The translations under genes and the position numbers were made by a program. From Planctomycetota bacterium (lineage in GTDB: Bacteria > Planctomycetota > J058): a stretch of DNA of 64,000 bases. Under the pieces are notes generated by a model. It was not told the origin of the DNA. It worked only from the letters and a program-made list of their open reading frames with translations, and searched no databases. Positions within the stretch are counted from its first letter, which is position 1. Each line of letters begins with the position of its first letter. Below, piece after piece: positions 1 to 9,271 of this stretch. The DNA is taken from NCBI GenBank assembly GCA_003695705.1, contig RFHU01000012.1, forward strand, positions 24,083-88,082, written 5' to 3'.

Positions 1-1
1 C

Positions 2-1519
2 ACGCCCCACTACATCTCCCCCGAACAAGTCGACGCGCAGGAAGTCGATGCCCGAACCGACATCTACTCGCTGGGCGCGACCTTCTACCACCTGCTCACG
101 GGCGCACCGCCCTTTCGAGGGGCTTCCACCATCGACCTGCTGATGAAGCACGTCAGCGAGCCCCTCGTGCCTCCGCACGAGCGCGAGGCAGAGGTGCCCG
201 CGGCCCTCTCGCAGGTGGTGTGCCGCATGATGGCCAAGGCGCCGGCCGAGCGCTACCCGAACCTAGACGCCCTCATCGCGGACCTCGAGGCCCCCTCGCG
301 CGAGCCCCCCGCGCCACCGCCCGCTTCGGCGAGCGTCCACCACCAGCCCACCCAGCTCCTCACGGGCACCCTCGAGCCCCTGCAGACCCTCTCGCGGCCT
401 CTCAAGCCCCGGCGGTCGCCCCTCCTGCAGGTGGGATTCCTCCTCTTGCTGACCGCCCTTGGCGGACTGGCGAGCACCTACCGGACCCAACTCGAGCGGG
501 TGATCTCCGACCTCGGCCTGCTCCGCTCCGCCAGAGGCCAGGAACGCGCAGACGACCTGGCCGTCTTCGAAGAAACCCTGCGCGACCTACCCCCGGCGGA
601 GGCGCGCGCCCGCTACGAAGCCCTGGCGGACGCGCGGCCGGATCTGCGCGAGGCCATCGCCGCGCGCCTCGCCGCCCTTGGACAGCGCGCCATGAGCGCG
701 CGGGAGCGCGCCCTCGCCGCCCGCCTCGCCGAGGCCAAGGGTCTGCGCGCCCAGCGGGCCCTCGGGCCAGCCCTCGACCTCCTGAACGAGACCTTGGCCG
801 CGGTCGAGGACGAACTCGCGGGCGATCCTCCCGCGCAAGGGCTCCTCGCCAAGCTGCGTGCGCTGCGCAGCAAAATCCGCGACGAGCTGAGCAAGCTGGG
901 ACTGGCCTGGGTTCCGCGCCAGGCGCACGCCGTCCTCGGAGAGGGAGAACGCTCCCGCACGCTCGAAGACGTGGGGGGGTTCTACATCGGCCTGCGCGAG
1001 GTGACCTGCGCCGAATACGCCGCCTTCCTCGCCCGCAACGACGAGGCTCCGACTCCCCTCGGTTGGTCCGCACGCTCGCCCGCGACCGACGAGGAAGAAC
1101 TGCCCGTGGGCGGCGTTTCCGCAGCCGAGGCCCTCGCCTACGCCCGTTCCCTCGGCTTCCGCCTCCCCACGCCCGACGAGTGGGAACTCGCCGCGCGGGG
1201 AAGGGAGGGGCAGACCTGGCCTTGGGGCAACGAACCGCGAGAGGACGCCTGCAACTGGAGCCGAGGACGCCGGGGTACCCCCAAACCGCCGGGCAGCTTC
1301 CCGCAAGACCGAAGCCCCTTCGGCTGCCTGGACATGGCCGGCAACCTCTCCGAGCTCGTGGCGAACGAGGACGGCGTCCAGGTTCGCGGCGGGAGCTACG
1401 CAACCCCTAGGCTCGACAACGCCCGCCCCGCCTTCTTCGTCCCCGTGCCGAAGACCCTCCGGCACCCCGCGGTCGGCTTCCGACTGGCCACGACCAAGAT
1501 CCCCGCGAGGCCTCGGTGA
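2..1519 (+). CDS. Ser/Thr kinase fused to formylglycine-generating-enzyme domain (5' partial)
   Basis: The reading frame is already open at base 2, so the N-terminus and the catalytic lysine, HRD and DFG motifs lie outside the window. The first residues visible are the activation-segment end (YISPEQ) and the helix DIYSLGATFYHLLTG, which are typical of the C-lobe of bacterial eukaryote-like kinases. A transmembrane segment follows (about nt 415-480). After it comes a coiled linker and a C-terminal domain with the FGE/SUMF1 signatures GFRLPTPDEWELAARG, WPWGNE, DMAGNLSE, VRGGSY and GFRLA. In this architecture the FGE-like domain usually sits outside the cytoplasm and probably senses or binds something rather than activating sulfatases (inference). 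It ends in TGA overlapped by the GTG of the next gene, so the two are translationally coupled. Confidence 0.88.
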   Translation, partial: TPHYISPEQVDAQEVDARTDIYSLGATFYHLLTGAPPFRGASTIDLLMKHVSEPLVPPHEREAEVPAALSQVVCRMMAKAPAERYPNLDALIADLEAPSREPPAPPPASASVHHQPTQLLTGTLEPLQTLSRPLKPRRSPLLQVGFLLLLTALGGLASTYRTQLERVISDLGLLRSARGQERADDLAVFEETLRDLPPAEARARYEALADARPDLREAIAARLAALGQRAMSARERALAARLAEAKGLRAQRALGPALDLLNETLAAVEDELAGDPPAQGLLAKLRALRSKIRDELSKLGLAWVPRQAHAVLGEGERSRTLEDVGGFYIGLREVTCAEYAAFLARNDEAPTPLGWSARSPATDEEELPVGGVSAAEALAYARSLGFRLPTPDEWELAARGREGQTWPWGNEPREDACNWSRGRRGTPKPPGSFPQDRSPFGCLDMAGNLSELVANEDGVQVRGGSYATPRLDNARPAFFVPVPKTLRHPAVGFRLATTKIPARPR

Positions 1520-4500
1520 GCGGCGAACGCACGAGTCGACGGACCGGACGCCCGGCGCAGTCCTCCTCCGCACGAGGCAGCACCAGCGGCGACGGCCGGG
1601 TCGTCGCTGGCCCGCCCGAGTTGTCGGGAGCCTGGACGCCGGACGCCTGCCTCGAGGTCCTGCGGCGCGTCCTCGAGCGCCGCGCCGTCTGCTACCTGTT
1701 GGTCACCGACGGGAAGAGCGAGAAGTGCCTCTACTTCCCCTTCGGGGGTCTGCGCCTCACCTCCCTCGGCGCGCGGCGCGGAGTTCCGCTGCGCTGGCTG
1801 ATGAGCAAACACCCGTCCTGCACGCCCGAGCTCGCCCGCCAGCTCGAGAAGGTGACCGTGGGTTCGGGAGAGCGCGCGAGCCTCGAAGACTCCCTCAGCG
1901 GACCCCTGCGGGAGATTGCGCAGGTCTGCTCCAAGCGCATCGTCCGCGACGAGCTGCTGGACCTCGTGGTCTGGGACGGCGCCGAGTACGAATTCCACGC
2001 CAGCAACCCACCTCCGGTCATTTTCGAGCCCGAGTACGAGGCGGTGAAGCTCTCCCTCGGAGTGAAGGATCTGCTCAGCGAGGTTCGCCAGGCGGTCCCG
2101 CGGTGGAAGAAGCTCCGCCGCGCCTTGGGGTCGCCCTCGCGGACGCGGGTCACCCTCCGCTCCGGATCCCCCTCCGGACATCTCGAGCGCGCGCTGCTCG
2201 GCAGCCTGCGCGAAGCGGGCGGCGAGGGGAGGACCCTCGATGAGCTCGTGCTGCGCGGACGGCGGGCGGGCGCCACGGCCCTGGAGGTGTGCGAGCGGGT
2301 GGCCGAACTCTCCGAGCGGGGAACGCTTCGCGTCGAGCCGAACGCCAAGCCCCGTCCGCGGTCCAAGGAACTCCTGCGCCGCGAGGCGGACGAGCTCGAG
2401 GCGGCCATCGAGCTCATGATCAACAAGCTCGCCGCGCACCGCCGCATCGCCAACCTCTTCCGTCAGGCCGGCGACACGGCGCGCGCGAGCGAGCACCTGC
2501 AGCAAGTGGGCCTCGAACTCGAACGCCGCGACGACGCGGAAGGCGCCATCGAGGTCTACCGAGAGATCGTGGCCATGAACCCGCAGGCCTTCGCCGCGCG
2601 GGAGCACATCGCCCTCATGCTGGAGCGCCTTGGGCGAACCGCCGACGCCGTGCGCGAATGGTTCGCCCTCGCCCGGCAGTTCGCCTCCTTCGGCTTGTTC
2701 AACCGCGCCAAGGACCGCCTCCGGAAGGCGATCCGCCTCGACCGCAGGAACCCCGACCTGCGGCGCTTCCTCATCGACGCGCTCCAGGCCCTCGGCCAGC
2801 GACGGGAGGCCGCCCAGGAATACCGCCGCCTGGCCGAGCTCTACACCGCCGAGGGACGCGAGGACGAGGCCCTGACCTGCCTGCAGCAGGTCGCCGAGCT
2901 CGACAGCGCGGACGTCGAGGCGCGCGAGGCCTTGCGCCGCGCGGCGAGCGCGCGGGGCGCAGGGAGCAAGGCGAAGGCGCTCCTCGCCCTCGCCGTGTCC
3001 GCGCTGGTCCTGGCCGGCGGAGCGTTCTGGATCCACGGCCACTACCGCATGCTCCAGGCCCTCGCGCGCGCTCGCGAGGAGGCCCTGCAGGCCGCCCAGC
3101 AGGAGCGCTTCGCCGAGGCCCGACGTGCCCTCGACGACTTCCAGGCCCGGTTCGGAGTCTCCGACGACCGCCTCGCCGGAACCCGCGACGGCATCCGGGC
3201 CCTCGAGAACCTCGCCGCGCGCAAGCGCTTCGCCCGAGCCCAGGCCCTGGAAGAAAAGCGGGAGGTACGGGCGGCGATGGATGCCTACCGCGCGGTCCGT
3301 CGCCAAGCGCCCGACTCCAAGTGGGCCCGCCGGGCGGAAGAGCGACTCGCGGCCATCGAGAAGCTCGCGCGCAAGGCCGAACGCGCCGCCCAAGCCGTGG
3401 CCGCGCTCATCGAGGTTGGCGGGCGCGAGCAGGAAGCGGCCAAGCAGGGCTTCGAGCTCATGCGCACCTACTCTTGGACCGCCGCGGCGCGGGCCACGAC
3501 GGTGCCCCTCCTCGTGGAGACCGAACCGCCCGGCGCGAGTGTGGAGGTCGAAGGGGAGCCGCAGCGCGGGGTCACGCCCTGCTTCGCCTGGCTCCCCGGG
3601 CCCGACCCGCTGCGCATCACGTGCCGCCGCGACGGCTACGAACCCACCTCCGCGGTGGTCGACCCCGCGGGCATCGTGCCCCCCCGCTGGCCCTTGCGCC
3701 TCCAACTGCAACGCAAGCTCCGCTGGCGCCAGACCACGGAGGGGCCGCTCGTCCAAGCACCCGGTGTGGCGGACGACGGGAGCATCGTGCTCGCCGGCAG
3801 CGACTACCGCCTCTACGGCCTCGACCCCACCGGAGCGCTTCGCTGGAGCCGGCTGTTGGGCCTGTTCGTCGAAACCACCGGACCCCCGGTGCTCGCCGGA
3901 CGGACCGCCGTCGTCGTACTGGACGGCCGAGAAGTGGTCGCCTTCGACGTCGACACGGGTCGCCGCCGCTGGCGGAACCGCCGCGAAGGACCCGAACTGC
4001 ACGCCGTCGGAGCGCTCTCGACTTCCCTGCTCCTCGTTGCCGCTCGCGCGCGTGTGGACGCCTTCGACCCGGTGCGGGGTCGCCTGCGCTGGAGCCGCCG
4101 CCTTCCCGGAAGCCTGGCCGGGCCCTTGACCGTCGATCCGCCGCGGCGGCGCGCCGTGGGCGCAACGACGGGGGGGTTGTTGGTCATCGTCGACGAAGCG
4201 GGCAAGGTCTACGGCCTCAAGGTCCCGGGCCGGCCGGTGGGCCGGGCCGTGCCCGGCCCCACCGGCTGCCTCGTGGCCACCGACGACGGCAAGCTCCACT
4301 TGGTGTGGCGCACGGTCCGCTGGTCCCGGGTCCTCGGCGAAGCGCCCGGCGCGACGCCACTCTGGGCTGGAGATCGGATCTACGTGCCCGTGGAGGACAC
4401 CCTGCTCTGCCTCTCCGCGGCCGACGGCGAACCCATCTGGTCGCGGCGCTTTTCGGCCAAACTCTCGACGCCGGCCTTCCGCGAGGGAAGGCTCTACGTG

Positions 4501-4668
4501 AGCACCCGCGACGGCCGCGTCCACGCCCTGGTCGCCGCGACGGGCAAGACCCGCTGGATCCACCGCGCCGGCGGCGCGGTCTACGCGCCGCCGGTCCCCG
4601 TCGACGGGGCGGTGCTCGTCGCGTCGACGGACCGGAGCCTCAGCACCATCGTCGACGAACTCCGCTGA
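1516..4668 (+). CDS. DUF4388-like / TPR / PEGA / PQQ-propeller membrane protein
   Basis: A 1050-residue protein starting at a GTG that overlaps the upstream kinase stop. Residues about 30-280 resemble the DUF4388 (PATAN) module of bacterial signalling proteins. About 294-475 are TPR-like helices (AIEVYREIVAMNPQAFAARE). One transmembrane helix spans about 485-507. A second helical region follows, then a PEGA-type domain near 664-712 (LLVETEPPGASVEVEG). The last 310 residues are PQQ-type beta-propeller blades (TGRRRWRNR, GRLRWSRRLPG, GKTRWIHRAGG, with VYAPPVP-like strands). The inferred topology is a cytoplasmic PATAN/TPR half and a periplasmic PEGA/propeller half. Coupling to the kinase-FGE gene suggests it is a substrate or partner of that kinase (inference). 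Catalysis is not expected. The exact function is unknown. Confidence 0.88.
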   Translation: MSGERTSRRTGRPAQSSSARGSTSGDGRVVAGPPELSGAWTPDACLEVLRRVLERRAVCYLLVTDGKSEKCLYFPFGGLRLTSLGARRGVPLRWLMSKHPSCTPELARQLEKVTVGSGERASLEDSLSGPLREIAQVCSKRIVRDELLDLVVWDGAEYEFHASNPPPVIFEPEYEAVKLSLGVKDLLSEVRQAVPRWKKLRRALGSPSRTRVTLRSGSPSGHLERALLGSLREAGGEGRTLDELVLRGRRAGATALEVCERVAELSERGTLRVEPNAKPRPRSKELLRREADELEAAIELMINKLAAHRRIANLFRQAGDTARASEHLQQVGLELERRDDAEGAIEVYREIVAMNPQAFAAREHIALMLERLGRTADAVREWFALARQFASFGLFNRAKDRLRKAIRLDRRNPDLRRFLIDALQALGQRREAAQEYRRLAELYTAEGREDEALTCLQQVAELDSADVEAREALRRAASARGAGSKAKALLALAVSALVLAGGAFWIHGHYRMLQALARAREEALQAAQQERFAEARRALDDFQARFGVSDDRLAGTRDGIRALENLAARKRFARAQALEEKREVRAAMDAYRAVRRQAPDSKWARRAEERLAAIEKLARKAERAAQAVAALIEVGGREQEAAKQGFELMRTYSWTAAARATTVPLLVETEPPGASVEVEGEPQRGVTPCFAWLPGPDPLRITCRRDGYEPTSAVVDPAGIVPPRWPLRLQLQRKLRWRQTTEGPLVQAPGVADDGSIVLAGSDYRLYGLDPTGALRWSRLLGLFVETTGPPVLAGRTAVVVLDGREVVAFDVDTGRRRWRNRREGPELHAVGALSTSLLLVAARARVDAFDPVRGRLRWSRRLPGSLAGPLTVDPPRRRAVGATTGGLLVIVDEAGKVYGLKVPGRPVGRAVPGPTGCLVATDDGKLHLVWRTVRWSRVLGEAPGATPLWAGDRIYVPVEDTLLCLSAADGEPIWSRRFSAKLSTPAFREGRLYVSTRDGRVHALVAATGKTRWIHRAGGAVYAPPVPVDGAVLVASTDRSLSTIVDELR

Positions 4669-4851
4669 TCGGGTAGCGCGAACGCCCTCCAAGGGGCCTC
4701 GGCGCGGAGACCATCGCCTCGGCCGAACGAGCGGCGATCGCGCCCGAAGGACTCGGGAACCAAGGCGCGAAGGCGGCGTGTATCCTTCCCCGGGCAGTCC
4801 AATGCTGCCGGGCCGAGACAGCCGCGTTCGTATGCTGGAAGGAGTTTTTTC

Positions 4852-6189
4852 GTGCGCCTCGATCGAGTTTCTCGCAGCCTCCTACTCGCCATCGCCGTCC
4901 TCGCGGCGGCGTCCCCCCTCCCCGCAGCGGAGGCGGACCTCTCCGCGAGCATTCAGGGCTTCGGGTTCGACCTCCACCGCCGCCTCGCCAGCGAGCGGAA
5001 GAGCGTCGTGTTCTCTCCCTACTCGCTCTGGCTGGCCTTCGTCACGGTTCGCGCGGGCGCGCGCGGGGAGACGGCCAAGGAGCTGGACGCTGCCTTGCAC
5101 CTCCCCGCAGGAGGTCTCGTCGACGCCCATCGCGCCCTGTCGGAGTCCCTGCGCGCGTCGATGGAGAAGGGCGTGCGGGCCTACGAGCGCGAGCGGCGCC
5201 GGTTCCAAGACGAGGAAGAAGATCGCTTCGTGGAGCGAGACCAGCCCCTCTTGCCTCCGGTCTACCAGGTCCTCAACCGCCTCTTCGTCCAGACTGGCCT
5301 CCCGCTGCAGGAGCGCTTCCTACGTCGCCTCACGGTCCACTACGACACCCCCGTGCTCCGCCTCGACTTCTCCGACCCGAGCTCGGCCAGCGCGCGGATC
5401 AACGCCTGGTTGGAGCGGGAGACGCGCGGCCAGCTTCGCGGGGCGGTTTCGCCGAGTTCCTTCGCCGCGGAGACCCGCCTCGCCTTGATCACGGCCGTCA
5501 CCTTTCGGGGGAGCTGGCACACGCTGTTCGACGAGGACGTTCGCGAGCTCCCCTTCCACGGGGTCGACGGAGAGACCTACGAGGTCCCCACGATGATGCT
5601 CGAGGAGGAGCTCCCCTACGCCGAAGATGCGCGGTTGCAGGTCCTCGAACTTCCCTACAAGGGGAAGGAGTTCAGCATGCTGCTGCTCCTCCCCCGGCGC
5701 TGGGACGGCCTGCCGGAGCTCGAGCGGCGTCTCTCCCCGGAACTTCTCTCGAGCTACGTCTCGCGGCTCCAGCGCCGCCAGGTCGTGGTGCGCATGCCCG
5801 AGTTCCAGGTGCGGAACGACCTCGATGCCCGCCGCGCTTTGCAGTCCCTTGGCGTTCGGCGCCTCTTCGTGCGCGGGAAGGCGCAGCTGGGAGACCTTTC
5901 CCCCGTGCCGGAGTTGTGCGTGAACGGGGTGGCCCACTCCGCGAGGATCGCCGTGGACCGGCGGGGGACCGTGGCCGAGGCGGTCACCGCCGTGGGGCTC
6001 GAGTTCGGCGTCGAGCCCCCGCCTCCGGTCTACTTCATCGCCGACCACCCCTTCGTGTTCGTCCTCCGGCACCCAAAGACGGGCTGCGTCCTCTTCCTGG
6101 GGCGCTTCGGGGCTCCCGAGCGAGCTCCCGTGGGGCGCAGGGCGACGCCCGCGGCGAAGAGCGACGACGCTGGCGGCGAGGGCGAGTAG
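4852..6189 (+). CDS. Secreted serpin-family protease inhibitor
   Basis: A 445-residue serpin with a cleavable signal peptide (about residues 1-25, ending PLPAAEA). The GTG start is supported by a strong Shine-Dalgarno at 4837-4844 (GGAAGGAG). Serpin hallmarks are visible: SVVFSPYSLWLAF near the N-terminus, LALITAVTFRGSW in the core, and ADHPFVFVLRHPKTGCVLFLGR at the C-terminus, here quoted from its conserved parts FVFVLR and VLFLGR. The reactive-centre loop starts with G372-T373. Small residues occupy most hinge positions and Thr379 sits at P8, so it can probably insert and inhibit. Counting from the hinge places P1 near Phe385 or Gly386. Serpins inhibit serine or cysteine proteases by a suicide mechanism. 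They are patchily distributed in bacteria, so horizontal gain is possible. It stands alone, followed by a candidate terminator. Confidence 0.93.
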   Translation: MRLDRVSRSLLLAIAVLAAASPLPAAEADLSASIQGFGFDLHRRLASERKSVVFSPYSLWLAFVTVRAGARGETAKELDAALHLPAGGLVDAHRALSESLRASMEKGVRAYERERRRFQDEEEDRFVERDQPLLPPVYQVLNRLFVQTGLPLQERFLRRLTVHYDTPVLRLDFSDPSSASARINAWLERETRGQLRGAVSPSSFAAETRLALITAVTFRGSWHTLFDEDVRELPFHGVDGETYEVPTMMLEEELPYAEDARLQVLELPYKGKEFSMLLLLPRRWDGLPELERRLSPELLSSYVSRLQRRQVVVRMPEFQVRNDLDARRALQSLGVRRLFVRGKAQLGDLSPVPELCVNGVAHSARIAVDRRGTVAEAVTAVGLEFGVEPPPPVYFIADHPFVFVLRHPKTGCVLFLGRFGAPERAPVGRRATPAAKSDDAGGEGE

Positions 6190-6199
6190 TTCCGCGCGG

Positions 6200-6219
6200 G
6201 GGGGCTCGCGCCCTCTTTC
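6200..6219 (+). terminator. Candidate terminator after the serpin gene
   Basis: A GC-rich hairpin with a G-run paired through GGGC / GCCC around a TCGC loop and G-U wobbles outside it, followed by TCTTTC. It lies 10 bases after the serpin stop and before the convergent PAP2 gene. The short U-rich tail makes a Rho-independent terminator plausible but weak. Confidence 0.35.
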
Positions 6220-6277
6220 AGCACTCCGCGCGCCGAGGTCTCCAAGACGGTTCCCTGGATGGGGGTCCAGCCGTCGC

Positions 6278-6991
6278 TCAGGCCCCAAGACGGGTCCGAC
6301 CCTCCCGCGCCTCTTCGGATCCAGAGGGGTTTTGCGTCGCGCCAGAGCCGGAGTCGGCCCGGCGGCAGGGGGCGCGGCGAAAGGCGACGAAGTAGGCCAG
6401 GGTCCCGAGGGCGAAGCCGGCGGGAACATCCACGATGTAGTGCTGCTTGACCAACACCGTGGAGGCCATGATGGCGCAGGCCTCGATCCAAGCCAGCCAA
6501 GCCCAGCGGGGAGCGTAGCGGGCGACGATCCAGGCCACGAGCACGGCGTTGGCCGTGTGGAGGCTGGGGAAGATGTTGTAGCCCGGGTCCACGCGGTAGA
6601 GCCATTCGAGGGCGGCCATCGTGAGGCCCTCGCCTCCGAGTTCGGGCCGCAGCATGCGGGTGGGAACCGCGTAGAAGAAGACGATGCTCGGTGCGTAGGT
6701 GAGGGCGTAGGCGCTGGCGATCCTTCGGAAGCGCCCCAACTCCCCGCAGAAGAAGAGAGGCACGAAGCAGAGGGGGAAGTAGGAGAGATACGGCCAGACC
6801 CACACGGGCCAGAAGGGAATCCGCCGGTCGACGGCCGGGATCTCCGTGATCCAGGGGGTCGCGCCCCGCTCGACGAGGTGCGCGTTGTGGAAGTCGACCG
6901 CGTAGAAGCCCACCCCGAGGACGACGGCGAGGACGAGACCTACCCCCACCTTCTCCAGCCATTCGAGCGCCGGGGACCGTGTCGCGACCAT
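6278..6991 (-). CDS. PAP2-family integral membrane phosphatase/transferase
   Basis: A 237-residue multi-pass membrane protein of the PAP2 superfamily, closest in motif layout to the Aur1/Ipt1-like inositolphosphotransferase branch. The motif FPSLHTAN carries the histidine of the central PAP2 motif. KQHYIVDVPAG carries the second histidine and aspartate of the C-terminal motif. At least five hydrophobic stretches are visible (LVLAVVLGVGFYAV, YLSYFPLCFVPLFF, SIVFFYAV and others). The expected role is lipid-phosphate hydrolysis or head-group transfer in the inner membrane. The ATG at 6991 is used because a hydrophobic helix follows directly. The GTG four codons upstream is an alternative. The C-terminal 25 residues are a polar tail of no recognised type. 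It is divergent from the TerB-kinase gene. Confidence 0.8.
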   Translation of the reverse strand: MVATRSPALEWLEKVGVGLVLAVVLGVGFYAVDFHNAHLVERGATPWITEIPAVDRRIPFWPVWVWPYLSYFPLCFVPLFFCGELGRFRRIASAYALTYAPSIVFFYAVPTRMLRPELGGEGLTMAALEWLYRVDPGYNIFPSLHTANAVLVAWIVARYAPRWAWLAWIEACAIMASTVLVKQHYIVDVPAGFALGTLAYFVAFRRAPCRRADSGSGATQNPSGSEEAREGRTRLGA

Positions 6992-7205
6992 CGTGGACTG
7001 CACGGGGAGGAATCCTACCCGCTCCGACCGCCTCGGGGCACTGCCGCGCGACGGCAAGGACGTCCGGACGGCTCGGTCCCACCGTCCGGGGCGCACGAGC
7101 CGGGGGGCGCGGCATCGCGGGCGGCCTCCACGGCGACGCGAGCGGGTCGGGCTGCCGTCGGCCGGCGGTCCTGAGTAGGATGTCCTGCAGGGAGGCCCGG
7201 GAGCC

Positions 7206-8588
7206 GTGACCCCAGAGGATCGCTTTCGGCTGCTCGCGGGGGTGGCCCTGGTCGACGGGCGCTTCGAGCCCGCCGAGGAGCGACTCCTCCTCCGCTGCGC
7301 CCGCTGGCTCGGGGTCGCGCCCGGCCGAGCGGGCGCCCTGCTCGAGGAACTCGCTCGCGCCGGAGGGGTCCGGGGACTCTCCCTACCCCCCGACGCCGAG
7401 GAGCGTCGCCGCCTCTTCCGAGGCGTCGTGTGGGTCGTGGCGGCCGACGGCCGCGTCACCGTTCCCGAACAGAGCCTGCTGCTGCGCCTCGCCCCCCACT
7501 TCGGCGTGGATGCCCCCGAGGTAGGGAAGTTGCTCTCCGAGGCCCTTTGCGCGGTCTCCCGCGCGGACGAACTCCCCGCGGGCTGGCGTCGGCCGACGGG
7601 CCTTCGCTCCCCTCCGCCCCGACCCCGGCGGACGACCCGGCGCCTGCTCGGCCCGGGGACGGTCCTCGCCGGGCGCTTCCGCGTCGAGGAGGTCATCGGT
7701 CGAGGCGGCTTCGGCACGGTTTACCGAGCGCGGCACCTCGACCTGGGAGAGGACGTCGCCCTCAAGATCCTCTCTCGCAGGGTCGCCAGCGACGACGCGG
7801 CGCGGGAGCGCTTCCTCGCCGAGGTCAAAGCGTGCCGCTCCTTCGCCCACCGCTACGCCGTCGCGGTGCGGGAATTCGGTCGGGACCGCGCGCACGAACT
7901 CCTCTACTTCAGCATGGACCTCGTGCGCGGACGGACCCTGGGCGACCTGCTCGCCGCGGACGGCCCGCAGCCGGCCGAGCGACTCGTCCCCCTCTTCGCG
8001 CAGGCCCTCGAAGCCCTTGCCGAGGCCCACCGCGTCGGCATCGTCCACAGCGACCTCAAGGCCGACAACTTGATGCTGACCCGAGGGCCGGAGGGCGACG
8101 AGGAGATCCGGGTACTCGACTTCGGCATCGCCCGGGCCGTCGAGCGCGCCGGCAGCACCTCGTCCGGGGAGTTGACCGCGGGAGGAGAGGTCGTGGGCAC
8201 CCTGGCGACCATGAGCCCCGAGCAGGCGCAGGGACTGCCCCTCGACGGGCGCAGCGACATCTACTCGTTGGCCGTGGTCCTCTGCCGCGCACTGACGGGA
8301 CGCCTCCCTTACGGCCGGCACCTCGAGGCCTCGGACACCAAGATCGCCGTGCTCTACCACATCATCAACGCGCCGCCGCGCACCCTGGACGAGGCGGACG
8401 GCCTTCCGCCGGCCCTGCGGCAGGTCCTCCGCCGCTGCCTCGCCAAGTCGCCCGCGGAGCGCTACCCCAGCGCCGACGCCGCCCGCGCCGCACTCCTCGA
8501 GGCGATGCGCTCCCCGGAGCCCGAACCGCTCCGGGCGCCCATCAGTCGCTGGTTCCGTCGCTGGGTGGACCCCGGAAGGTCGCCGTGA
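7206..8588 (+). CDS. Ser/Thr protein kinase with N-terminal TerB-like domain
   Basis: A 460-residue protein. Residues 1-125 form two helical repeats with the acidic pattern seen in TerB/DjlA-N-type domains (LVDGRFEPAEERLL and AADGRVTVPEQSLLLRLA). A full kinase domain spans about 157-440: glycine loop GRGGFGTVYRA, Lys187 in VALK, catalytic loop HSDLKADN with Asp283, LDFG with Asp305, MSPEQ, and DIYSLAVVL. The usual HRD arginine is serine, which also occurs in active bacterial kinases. It has no transmembrane helix, unlike the other kinases of the window, so it should be cytoplasmic. Its GTG start sits about 20 bases after a GGAGG-like sequence and is otherwise unexceptional. The stop overlaps the next gene by GTGA. 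The TerB-like part may tie it to stress or metal sensing (inference). Confidence 0.9.
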   Translation: MTPEDRFRLLAGVALVDGRFEPAEERLLLRCARWLGVAPGRAGALLEELARAGGVRGLSLPPDAEERRRLFRGVVWVVAADGRVTVPEQSLLLRLAPHFGVDAPEVGKLLSEALCAVSRADELPAGWRRPTGLRSPPPRPRRTTRRLLGPGTVLAGRFRVEEVIGRGGFGTVYRARHLDLGEDVALKILSRRVASDDAARERFLAEVKACRSFAHRYAVAVREFGRDRAHELLYFSMDLVRGRTLGDLLAADGPQPAERLVPLFAQALEALAEAHRVGIVHSDLKADNLMLTRGPEGDEEIRVLDFGIARAVERAGSTSSGELTAGGEVVGTLATMSPEQAQGLPLDGRSDIYSLAVVLCRALTGRLPYGRHLEASDTKIAVLYHIINAPPRTLDEADGLPPALRQVLRRCLAKSPAERYPSADAARAALLEAMRSPEPEPLRAPISRWFRRWVDPGRSP

Positions 8589-9097
8589 AGCCACCGAATC
8601 GGCGCAGAGCGCCGGCCGCACACCGGATCGTGGTGGCGGAGCTGCTGGTGGGGTTCGCCCCCCTCGGCTGCACGCACAACCATCTCTCGGTGGCCTTGCG
8701 GGCCGACACCGAGGCTCCGCCCCCGGCGTCCTCCGACCATCTGCGGGTCGACTTCGACGAGCTCGCCCCCTGCGACCTACGGGTGCATCGCGGACCGGGC
8801 GTCGCGGAGGTCGTGTTGCGCCCGCACTCCGGACACACCTGGAGGCTCGAGTGGCAGGGAACCGCCCGCTACTTCTTGCTCGTCGCCTGCGAGGAAGACC
8901 TGCGCCTCCTCGGCGGAAAAGGACGGGCCGCGAGCCTCCCCGCAAGCGCGGCCGTCGGTCTCCTGCTCGGACTCGACGGCCGTGTGGCGAAGCTTGGAGA
9001 GGGAGACGGCTCGGAGCCTCCTCGCTGGGAACCCTTCCTGGTCGGCCGACCCGTGAACCGATCCCGCGAGGGACATCGCCATCCCCACCACCACTGA
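8585..9097 (+). CDS. Small hypothetical protein coupled to the TerB-like kinase
   Basis: A 170-residue protein whose GTG overlaps the kinase stop (GTGA), so it is probably co-translated. The N-terminus is basic, then hydrophobic (VVAELLVGFAPLGC), which could be a signal peptide or a poor lipobox ending at that cysteine. The middle contains beta-rich segments (LRVDFDELAPCDLRVH, EVVLRPHSGHTWRLEW). The C-terminus is histidine-rich (HRHPHHH), which could bind metal. I do not recognise a family. Position suggests an accessory, target or sensor of the neighbouring kinase, which is inference from coupling only. Confidence 0.65.
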   Translation: MKPPNRRRAPAAHRIVVAELLVGFAPLGCTHNHLSVALRADTEAPPPASSDHLRVDFDELAPCDLRVHRGPGVAEVVLRPHSGHTWRLEWQGTARYFLLVACEEDLRLLGGKGRAASLPASAAVGLLLGLDGRVAKLGEGDGSEPPRWEPFLVGRPVNRSREGHRHPHHH

Positions 9098-9151
9098 ACC
9101 CCGCAGACTCCACCCACCCGCCCAACGGAAAAGGGGCCTGCCGACCTCGGC

Positions 9152-9174
9152 GCCGACCGGACGCCGCGGTCGGC
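9152..9174 (+). terminator. Candidate hairpin terminator
   Basis: A 7-bp perfect stem (GCCGACC / GGTCGGC) with a 9-base loop, about 55 bases after the small coupled gene. There is no T-tract, so it may act with Rho or be structural only. Confidence 0.25.
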
Positions 9175-9271
9175 TCGCCTCTTCCTCCGCAGGACGCGCT
9201 CGGCGAACGGGCCGGCCGTCCCGCACGGCCGCCCTCGCGCGGCGGGGCTGGGCCCGCGTAGGATCGAGGCC

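Noticed and set aside
1396-4692. 1098-codon open frame on the minus strand
   Set aside because: It is antisense to the DUF4388-like/TPR/PQQ gene. High GC leaves long empty frames, and its sequence has no recognisable domain.
4792-4817. CCCGGGCAG / CTGCCGGG hairpin upstream of the serpin as an operator
   Set aside because: The arms mismatch after five base pairs. The match is weak in such GC-rich DNA.
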